Source: Ottowia sp. (GTDB lineage Bacteria; Pseudomonadota; Gammaproteobacteria; Burkholderiales; Burkholderiaceae_C). Taken from it: a DNA stretch of 64,000 nt. The position numbers and the translations under genes are program-made. Each line of letters starts with the position of its first letter. Position 1 is the stretch's first letter. The DNA lies in NCBI RefSeq assembly GCF_016703145.1, contig NZ_JADJCO010000003.1:1628001-1692000 (forward strand), written 5' to 3'. The notes under the pieces are model-generated. The model saw only the letters and a program-made list of their open reading frames with translations, was not told the DNA's origin and made no database searches. Shown here one piece after another: positions 25,365 through 33,600 of this stretch.

Positions 25365-26769
25365 AATCGACCTGCGCGCGATCGCCCGCGGCACGGTTAC
25401 GGCACCGGCCGGGTGCGGCAAGACGCAGTTGATCGCCCACGCCCTGGCCGCTCACGGAGGTCGCAAACCCATCCTCGTGCTCACGCACACGAACGCTGGC
25501 GTGGCGGCACTTCGTGGCCGGCTGGACCGTGTCGGTGTGCCACACAGTGCTTATCGATTGAGCACCATCGACGGCTGGGCCATTCGGTTGATTGCGAGTT
25601 TTCCGGGGCGCAGCGGTCATGACCCGGACATCCTGCGGCTTGCCACGCCTGCGCGGGACTACCCGGCGATCCGCGAATTCGCGTGGAAGCTGTTGCAGGC
25701 CGGGCACGTCGGCGAGGTACTGAAAGCGTCCTATGCGCATCTCATTGTTGACGAGTACCAGGACTGTTCGGTGCCTCAGCACTATCTTGTCTACTTTCTC
25801 TCGCTGATCCTGCCGACCTGCGTGCTTGGCGATCCGATGCAAGGCATCTTCGGCTTCGGTGGCAACGCCTTGGCCAACTGGGAGCAGCAAGTGTGCGCGC
25901 ATTTTCCGGTTGTGGCGGAACTGGCCACGCCGTGGCGGTGGCGGAATGCCGGTGCGGAAGCACTCGGACAGTGGCTGCTGGAGGCTCGCCGCCTGTTGGT
26001 GGCTGGTCAGTCGGTGGATCTGCGCACCGGACCACCAGCACATGTGACGTGGGTTCAGACCGTCCCTCCCAACGACCATCCGCAGCGACTGGCTGCGGCG
26101 CGGACACTGCCGCCCACCGCCGACGGTCGTGTGCTGATCATCGCCGACAGCCGCAACCGTTCGAGCCAGCAGAACTTTGCAAGCCAGACGCCAGGGGCCT
26201 CGACCGTTGAGGCGGTCGATTTGCAAGACCTCATCGCCTTCGGCAATAGTTTTGATGTTGCGTCTGCGGGGGCCTTGGGGCAATTGCTGGTGCTGGCGCA
26301 AAGCGTCATGACCAACGTGGGGGTCGCAGAGCTGACACGGCGTCTGGAGTCGTTGGCCCGAGGAACCGCAAGGAATCCGCCGTCCGCAGCGGAGAGCAGT
26401 GCCTTGGCGTTCCAGCGCGCCCCATCCATCGCCGCAGCCGCAGCACTGCTGTCGGAGCTGCGCGAAATGCCGAATGTGCGCGTGCATCGGCCCGCCATTC
26501 TTTACGGCGTGCTCAAGGCGCTGCGTGGAGCTTCGGCAGGAAACGTCCCGCTTGCGGAGGCTGCCAGACGCGTACGGGAAGAGAACCGATTGTTGGGCCG
26601 CCCGTTGCCCAAGCGTGCAGTCGGCAGCACGCTGTTGCTCAAAGGGCTGGAGGCGGAAGTGGCGGTCGTTCTGAATACGGAGGGCATGAGCGCACAGCAC
26701 TTATACGTGGCCATGACCCGCGGATCGATGAAGCTGGTTGTGTGTAGCGCCCGCCCTATATTGGGCTAA
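25351..26769 (+). CDS. gajB: Gabija protein GajB (UvrD-like helicase)
   Basis: A 472-residue superfamily 1 helicase-like protein, close to the usual GajB length. Motif I is APAGCGKTQLIAHAL, motif II LIVDEYQDCS, motif III LGDPMQGIFGF, motif IV region TPWRWRN, and motifs V-VI LLLKGLEAEVAVVLN and LYVAMTRG. Paired with GajA it forms the Gabija antiphage system, in which GajB senses nicked DNA termini and stimulates GajA. The order, overlap and lengths match published Gabija operons. Confidence 0.9.
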   Translation: MGPAEIDLRAIARGTVTAPAGCGKTQLIAHALAAHGGRKPILVLTHTNAGVAALRGRLDRVGVPHSAYRLSTIDGWAIRLIASFPGRSGHDPDILRLATPARDYPAIREFAWKLLQAGHVGEVLKASYAHLIVDEYQDCSVPQHYLVYFLSLILPTCVLGDPMQGIFGFGGNALANWEQQVCAHFPVVAELATPWRWRNAGAEALGQWLLEARRLLVAGQSVDLRTGPPAHVTWVQTVPPNDHPQRLAAARTLPPTADGRVLIIADSRNRSSQQNFASQTPGASTVEAVDLQDLIAFGNSFDVASAGALGQLLVLAQSVMTNVGVAELTRRLESLARGTARNPPSAAESSALAFQRAPSIAAAAALLSELREMPNVRVHRPAILYGVLKALRGASAGNVPLAEAARRVREENRLLGRPLPKRAVGSTLLLKGLEAEVAVVLNTEGMSAQHLYVAMTRGSMKLVVCSARPILG

Positions 26770-26781
26770 GTTGGAGGTGAA

Positions 26782-26922
26782 ATGAGAGTAGAAGTCCGAA
26801 AGTCTGAGCGGTGTCAAAGAGACGCCTGCTGGAAAGCTCATGAAGACGATCGTTGCCTGTGCGAATGGCTCGAAGATAAAGTTTTTGACGCTAGGTACCC
26901 ATCGCGGATGCGCAGCGATTGA
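26782..26922 (+). CDS. Small ORF (46 residues) just upstream of the HEPN gene
   Basis: Starts at ATG 26782 with GGAGG (26773-26777) at ideal spacing and ends 12 bp before the GTG of the HEPN gene. The product (MRVEVRKSERCQRDACWKAH and on to CLCEWLEDKVFD) has four Cys in two close pairs and is highly charged. No known family. The ribosome site and tight packing argue that it is real; its short length argues for caution. It could be an antitoxin-like partner of the HEPN protein or a leader peptide. Confidence 0.45.
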   Translation: MRVEVRKSERCQRDACWKAHEDDRCLCEWLEDKVFDARYPSRMRSD

Positions 26923-26934
26923 GTCGGAGGACGC

Positions 26935-28660
26935 GTGCTCCAAATTGCCACTGGAAAGCTGTTCACCAGACCCGCAGGCAGGGAAAACCTCTTGCGCGGC
27001 ATGCTCTATACGAATGCCATCCTCGCTAGGGAAGAGGTTGTCGAAACAGCCGCAGGGCGATTGTTTCCGTCATCAAGCTATTCGATACGTCCGACGGTCT
27101 TGGTCTATGAGCTCACTGAGCGCATGGAAGAAGAAGAGCAGGGGCCGGGAGTGCTCGTCTCCTCCGGCGTCGAACCCTATCTTCAAGACTATTCGGTGGC
27201 AGTGTCATTTGCGTTGAATTGCGTTTGTACGCCCGACGTTGATCTGGCCCGGAGGCTGACGACCGGGCAGCGTGGATTGGCTACAAGGGTCGCCCCTCAA
27301 ACGCTTGTCCACAGATTCTTCGATGGCGAGATCTGGTGCAAGCCAGATGAACTGACGTTTCTGGCAGAGTTTTTTGGGAAGCTCATCGGACTGCCACGAC
27401 ACACCTTTTTAGGTGTCATGCGCGCGCTTCGGACGTACGTCAATGGGATGCATCGCATTGCTGATGATCTGGAACTGGCCTACACCTTGCTCGTTGCTTC
27501 TGTAGAGTCACTGGCCCAGGACTTTGATGGTCATGAAAGCGACTGGGATTCGTTTGATGAGCGAAAGCGCAAGGCGGTCGATGAGGCGCTTTCTGGGGCA
27601 GACGAAACGATTGGCCAACGTGTCAGGGAAGCCCTACTCAGAGTTGAACATGTCGCGTTGGCGCGGCGCTTCCGAGAGTTCGCAGTTGCCAATATAACGC
27701 CCGCGTACTTTCGTCGGGCTTCCAGTGCTGCTAGTGGCCTTCTGCTGGGTAGATCGGACCTTGTGGAGGCGCTCGGTACGGCCTATCAATCGCGATCCAA
27801 GTACGTACACCAGCTCCGGCGGCTACCGGATGCCGTGACCCTGGGACATGGTCACGGCGAGATCGCAATCGAAGGCCGAACCACGCATCTGACCCTGCAG
27901 GGGCTGTCGCGCTTGATGCGTAGCGTCATCATTGAGTTTGTCATGCGCCAGCCTTCCGTAGAGCGTGAGCCGTATAACTATCACATGGAACGAAGCGGCG
28001 TTGTTCAAGTGCGCATGGCCCCTCAGTTCTGGGTCGGTCGTACCGAAGGCGACATCACGAAAGCCGGACGTGACAAGCTGGAGGGTTTTCTGCAGCAACT
28101 TGCATCCTGTCTTCTGAAGGAGCCCGATGCTGCCGTGACTGATTTGAGACCCGTGCTGGGTGCTGCGTGTGAGTTTGTCCCGCGCCTGGAGAAACGCCTC
28201 AGATTGCCTTATTTGGCTTTGCATGCATTGTTCAATATGCATGTGGCAAGACAGGATTTAGCCGAGATGCCGTCGGCAATTGAGGCGTTGATTCAAGAGG
28301 AGCTGGGAGAGCCTTCCTCGGAAGCGCTACTTGCTCACGCGCTCTCTGGAAAAACCGTACCTTGGTCGTTGGAAGTCCATCGAGCGGCACTGAACAACTA
28401 CTTGCGTCGGCGTGCCGCTGCAAATGGTCTGAGGTTCCCGCGGCTGTTTGAGGCTGCGCTTGCCCTGGAGTTCGCTGAGCGACTTCGGGGCGATGGCGAC
28501 ATGCAGGGATGTCGCGAAGTTGTTGCGTTAGCCGTGGAGAACCACCCCCGGACATCCTGGGCTACTGGAGGCCGAGACGAATTTGCTGCCCGCTGCCCCG
28601 ATCCGTTGGCGCGACATCATGCTGCCTGCCACAGAAATGGCACAAGCACAAAGCGCCTAG
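26935..28660 (+). CDS. Large HEPN-like protein, probable frameshift near its end
   Basis: Starts at GTG 26935 with GGAGG four bases upstream. The central region looks like a HEPN domain: a helix LELAYTLLVASVESLAQDF and, 130 residues later, YQSRSKYVHQL, which contains Rx4H, the usual catalytic motif of HEPN ribonucleases. The flanking 250-residue regions are unrecognised. Frame 1 continues to 28800 and overlaps the next gene by about 105 bp with an implausible Cys/His-rich tail. If one C is removed from the C5 run at 28545-28549, the protein ends naturally (HPGLLEAETNLLPAAPIRWR) at TAG 28658-28660, 34 bp before the next gene. I therefore suspect an indel, real or from sequencing. The role may be abortive infection. 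Confidence 0.6.
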
Positions 28661-28694
28661 CACCTGACCATCTTGAAAACTTACAAGAAGAATC

Positions 28695-30464
28695 ATGCCC
28701 TTTGACTATCTCGCAGCATTTCCCATCCCGGCTCATGCCTTGCCACCAAGGCTGCGCGGCCTGCTGGAACCTGTCGGTTTGTCGCCCAGCCAAGTTGTAG
28801 AGGTGGCCGCGATGCAGGAATCCGATCCGTATGGAGTGCAAGCCGAGCATCTGCATTTGCTGATGGCAGTGGTTCCCGGAGTGGATGATGGCCTCATCGA
28901 AGTTCTTTCTGAGGCGGGCGATGGTGTGGTCGAGTACTCCGTTCCTACCGGCGATGTGCGTGGTTGCTCGACCGATTTTGCTCCGTCGATATCGGGTTAT
29001 GACTACATCGTTGCGGCGTGGGGTGACAGCTCGTTCTACACCTTCAATCTAGCCGAGAAGGTCTGGATGACCCTTGGATTGACGCCCCGTTGTGTCGGCA
29101 ACGATCAGCAACGCCTTGTCTACGATGACTTGGGGCTTCCGGAGTTCGGTGTGGCTGAGGGCGAGGTGTCGAGTGACTACCACTGGAACTTGAAGAGATC
29201 GGTCAGCTGGCGCATGTCGAATGAGTACCTCCGCCGCTACCTTTGGCTGCGTGGCGCGCGGGGTGTGCGAGTTTTCTACTACTCAGCCCAGTTGCAAGAT
29301 GTCCCGGAGGTCCGCGCGATCATGGGAGGGGCGACTCATGTGAGCCGCAAGCCTGCCGAAGGGGTAGCCTGGTATGAGTTGGATATCCGAGAGCACGAAG
29401 GCGGGCTTCTGGTCCAGCTTTGGGCTTCCGTCGAGGCGGTGATGCCGGAACTATGCCCAGAGCAGACTGCTGAGGGGGTTCTGTGGCCTGGTGACGCTCA
29501 GGCAATGACTCACGCGCGTGCGAATGCCCTAGTGGGGGTGGATCCGGTCTATCTCCATGATCGATTTCTCCAGAAGTACGAGCAGAGCACTTTCTACGAC
29601 ACGACTCCGACTCATATTGGAGGACAGTGGTACTGCAGTCCGTCATATAGAGGGCAGTGGAGTTTCACCGAATGCCGTCGGATGGGACGAAATTTAATCC
29701 AAGTGCCAATGCGTGAGTTGTACAAGCCGAAGCCGGATCGCGAGGTCGTTCACGCCCGATCATTCGCAGTCGATCCGGCCGACTTTGCCCATGCAGACCT
29801 GAATGAAGAGCATGTGGTTGCCAAGGTGCAGCGGTTGCTCGATGTGCTTCTACGATTGGGTGACGGTCTTTCCGCACTCGGCGCAACTGTGGGGCTGAAC
29901 AAGTCGGTAGTAGAACTGACTGGCTTTGATCGTGCGGAGGTTGTGGCCAATGGTTGGATGGCCTATCCGACGCTCAGTCGGTTAGCCCAGGTCGCACCAT
30001 TAGACATGTCACAACAGATGTTCTTGGCTCGCTGCAAAAGTCTGCACGAGGTGTGGCAGCGCGTTCCAAATGGCTACCTCAAGTCATTGTTGGAGGGCGC
30101 CGGATGTCCGAGAGTTGCTGTCAGGGATCTCGGAAGCCTCAAGCTGCTGCAGGCGCTTCTAAATGTCATCGAAAGGCTGAATGCTCACGAGGAGGCGAGC
30201 GATGCCTTTGCCTCAGGGACAGAGCCGGAAGGTTGGCGCGACCGTAGTGAAGCCATGGCGCCCCTGTTCCTCAACAACGACCTTCGAATCGCCGACGCAC
30301 ACGAAACCGTGGAGCAATGCCTCGCGACCCTGCAGCGCCTTGGTTTCGACACGGCAAATGTCAACGCAGGCTACGGTCGGGCGCTCGATTTCGTCATAGA
30401 TGGTGTCATCGATGCCCTGGAGACAGTGGCCACAGCAATCGGGAAGCTGTTGAGGCTGCCGTAG
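28695..30464 (+). CDS. Unrecognised 589-residue protein of the defence island
   Basis: I do not recognise this protein. It has a mixed alpha/beta N-terminal half with several Trp- and Tyr-rich strands (YDYIVAAWGDSSFYTFNLAE; GVRVFYYSAQLQ) and a Tyr/Ser-rich patch, FYDTTPTHIGGQWYCSPSY. The helical C-terminal half ends in a hydrophobic/Ala helix (VIDGVIDALETVATAIGKLL). No nucleotide-binding, nuclease or membrane motif is evident. It lies 34 bp after the corrected end of the HEPN gene on the same strand, so the two probably form a pair. Base composition is lower in GC than the core genes. An effector or sensor partner is possible but unproven. Confidence 0.6.
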   Translation: MPFDYLAAFPIPAHALPPRLRGLLEPVGLSPSQVVEVAAMQESDPYGVQAEHLHLLMAVVPGVDDGLIEVLSEAGDGVVEYSVPTGDVRGCSTDFAPSISGYDYIVAAWGDSSFYTFNLAEKVWMTLGLTPRCVGNDQQRLVYDDLGLPEFGVAEGEVSSDYHWNLKRSVSWRMSNEYLRRYLWLRGARGVRVFYYSAQLQDVPEVRAIMGGATHVSRKPAEGVAWYELDIREHEGGLLVQLWASVEAVMPELCPEQTAEGVLWPGDAQAMTHARANALVGVDPVYLHDRFLQKYEQSTFYDTTPTHIGGQWYCSPSYRGQWSFTECRRMGRNLIQVPMRELYKPKPDREVVHARSFAVDPADFAHADLNEEHVVAKVQRLLDVLLRLGDGLSALGATVGLNKSVVELTGFDRAEVVANGWMAYPTLSRLAQVAPLDMSQQMFLARCKSLHEVWQRVPNGYLKSLLEGAGCPRVAVRDLGSLKLLQALLNVIERLNAHEEASDAFASGTEPEGWRDRSEAMAPLFLNNDLRIADAHETVEQCLATLQRLGFDTANVNAGYGRALDFVIDGVIDALETVATAIGKLLRLP

Positions 30465-30669
30465 GCGACCAATCAACTGACAAAGGACACTGCTTTTTGT
30501 GTATCCTATGTTCTGATTGACGATGGTGTCGCAAGAGTTGCTTCCCCGCAAATCGCTTCATCTCCCGCGCCAGCAAAAGATCTGCGCTTCTGACGGTAAA
30601 AGCGACGGTAAAGACCCATGTCGATCACAGCCAAGTCCTTTAACCATGCGGGTTTGGACGGCTTGTTGA
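30465..30669. other. Junction of defence island and phage remnant
   Basis: After the last island gene there is a short AT-richer stretch. Two close repeats of GACGGTAAA follow (around 30593-30615). Then come about 17 codons that are not phage-like (from ATG 30618), fused to a phage reading frame near 30670. The fusion point is where the phage protein homology begins abruptly (GWGMYFASAREVADGYR), so this is a recombination boundary. Confidence 0.55.
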
Positions 30670-33600
30670 TGATGGGGTGGGGGATGTACTTCGCCAGCGC
30701 GCGCGAGGTGGCCGATGGGTATCGCATCTCGCTGTCGTCGCAGGCCGGCCACGCGCCCTCGATTCGTGGCCGGAGCGTGATCAGCTACTACGACGCGGCA
30801 GAGCGCGAGGGCTCGCGCGGCGGCCCGCTGGGCTACGACAAGGCGGCCTTGCTGGAGCGGCTGATGCTGCACGATTCCCCGCAACAGGTCATCGCGCACG
30901 GACGCGATCCCGACAGCGGCATCTCGCCGGAGGCGGTGGCGTGGTTCGAGCGCGAGGTGGCCCCGCACTTCAAGTCGGGCGGCCAGCTCTACCAGGCCGA
31001 GATTCCCGAGGATTCCGACCTGCTGGACTGGGACAAGCCGCTGAGCGAGCAGCCCGAGAAGTTGCGCGAGGCCCTGGCGCAGGCTCGCGAGTTCGCCGAG
31101 GCGGCCGAGCAGCTTGGGGGGATCAGCATCCGCCGTGTCGATGATGGTGTTCTGGCCGGCGCGGGGTTGTATGGGGCCATCGAAAGGGCCGCGGGCTCCC
31201 CGAAAGCCGCCAGCGAGTACCTGAACAGCATCGGCATCCCCGGCCTGCGCTACCTGGACGGCAACAGCCGCGCCAGCGGCGAGGGCAGCGCCAACTACGT
31301 CATCTGGGACGAGGCGCTGCTGACGCCCGAGGCGGCGCGGATCGAGGCCGTGTACAACCAGGGGCCGCGTGCCGCCTTCAACCCCGAGCGCCTGGCCATC
31401 ACGCTGCTGGGCGGCGCGGATTTGAGTTCGTTTCTCCATGAGAGCGGCCATTTCTTCTTCGAGAACGACATTGCCCTGGCCAGCGAGATCGTGGCCGCGC
31501 AGCGGCAGGGCGCCAGCATCACCCCGGGCGAGCAGCAGATGCTGGCCGACGTGGGCCAGCTGCTGACCTGGCACGGCCTGAAGGGCGACGTGGCCGCGCA
31601 GCTCACCGAATGGCACAACATGCCGTTCGAGGAAAAGCGCGCCCTGCACGAACGCACCGCCGAATCGTTCGAGGCGTACCTGTTCGAGGGCAAGGCGCCC
31701 AGCATCGAGCTGGCGCCGTACTTCCAGCGCTTCCGCTCCTGGCTGCTGCGCGTGTACACCAGCCTGAAGGACTTCCTGGCCGGCCACCCCGAGGCGGGCA
31801 CGCTCACGCCCGAGGTGCGCGCGGTGTTCGACCGCATGCTGGCGACCAACGATGCCATCGTGCAGGCCGAGCAGGGCCGCAGCATGCTGGCGCTGTTCGA
31901 GTCGGCCGAGCAGGGCGGCATGACGCCCGAAGGCTGGGCGGCCTACCAGGCGCAGGGCGGGCAGGCCACGCAGGACGCGGTGCAGGACCTGCAGGCGCGC
32001 GGCCTGCGCGACCTGCAATGGCTGCGCGGCGCGCGCTCGCGCGTGCTGAAGAGGCTGCAGCGCGAAGCCAAGGCGGCGCGTGACGCGGCGGCGGTGGACG
32101 TGCGCCGGGAGGTGATGGCCGAGCCGGTGTACCGGGCCTGGCGCTTCCTGACGGGCCGGCTGCAGGACGAGGACCGCATCGGCGATCCGCCCGCGCCACC
32201 GAAGCCGAGCAGCGGCCTGAACCGCGAGGTCGATTCCTTGCTGACGGCCATCGCCAAGCTGGGCGGCATCGCGCGCGAGTCGGCCGCGCAGCACCTGGGC
32301 GTGCACAAGGACGAGTTCACGCGCCAGTCGGGCGTGTTCGGCAAGCCCATCTTCCGCAAGGAGGGTGGGCTGTCGGCCGACGCCATGGCCGAGCTGCTGG
32401 TGTCCGAGGGCTACCTGACGGCCGACGAGAACGGCGGCGCCGACCTGCGCGAGCTGGAGGAGCTGGTGGCCGGCGAGCTGGGCGGCGTGCCGCACTACTC
32501 GGCCTTCCGCGACCCGTCGCTGGCCTTCGAGGAGCTGCGCGCGGGCGATCAGGTGCAAGACCCGTCGCAGTTGGGCGCGGGGCGGCTGGACGTGGCGAGC
32601 CTCAAGGAGATGTACGGCGCGGCATCGCCCTACACGGCGCGCCGGCAGGCCAGCACCTTCCAGGAAGCCAAGGACCGCGCGGCGGCCTTCGCGGGCGAGG
32701 ACAAGCCGGCGCTGAAGAACCAGGCCACGGGCATGGAGGCGAAGGTGTCGCGCTCCAATGTCGCCAAGATGCTCAGCGGCAAGGCGGTGGGCAAGTCGGT
32801 TTCGCCCGCGGTGCAGGCGCTGGCCGTGGCGAACGTGGACAAGCTGTTCGAGATGGCCCGCCTGGGCGAGACCCACCCGGATCGGGCGGGCGACCCCCAC
32901 ATCGTGGCGATCCACCGATTCTTTGCGCCGCTGGTGACGCAGGATGGGCAGGTCTACCAGGTCAAGCTGACCGTGAAGGAGTTGGCGGGCGAGGCCAACA
33001 AGGTCTACACCGTGGAGGCGCTGGAAATAGAAAGCGCCACCCCGAGCATGGATCCGGCAGAGCCGGGGGGAGTGGGGGATCGGGTTGCCCCGACCGTCCC
33101 GCCTGGGGGTGGCGCCAGCCCGAGTATCGCCCGGTGGATGGCGCAGGTCAAGGAGGCGGTGGGCGCCACCACGTCCTGGCAACGCCTGTCCAGCCACGGC
33201 ATGACCGCCACCAAGGGCGCGTTGCACCCGGACGTGGCGGCCGACCTGCTGGGCGGTTTCGACTCGGGCGACGCGCTGGTGCAGGCGCTGCTGTCGGCCA
33301 CGCCGCTGGACGAGGAGATCGAGGCGCGCATCGACCAGCGCATGCTGGAGCAGCACGGCGAGCTGGCCACGCCCGAGGCGCTGGCGGCGGCGGCGGACGC
33401 GGCCATCCACAACGAGGCGCGCGGGCGCATGGTGGCCACCGAGCTGGCCGCGCTGACCAAGGCCACCGGCGCGCCCCGGGTGCTGGCCGACGCGGCGCGG
33501 CAGTTCGCGGCGGCCACCATCGCCCGGCTGAAGGTGCGCAACCTCGCGCCCTCGCTCTACAGCAACGCGCAGGCCAAGGCGGCGCGCAATGCGGCAGCGG

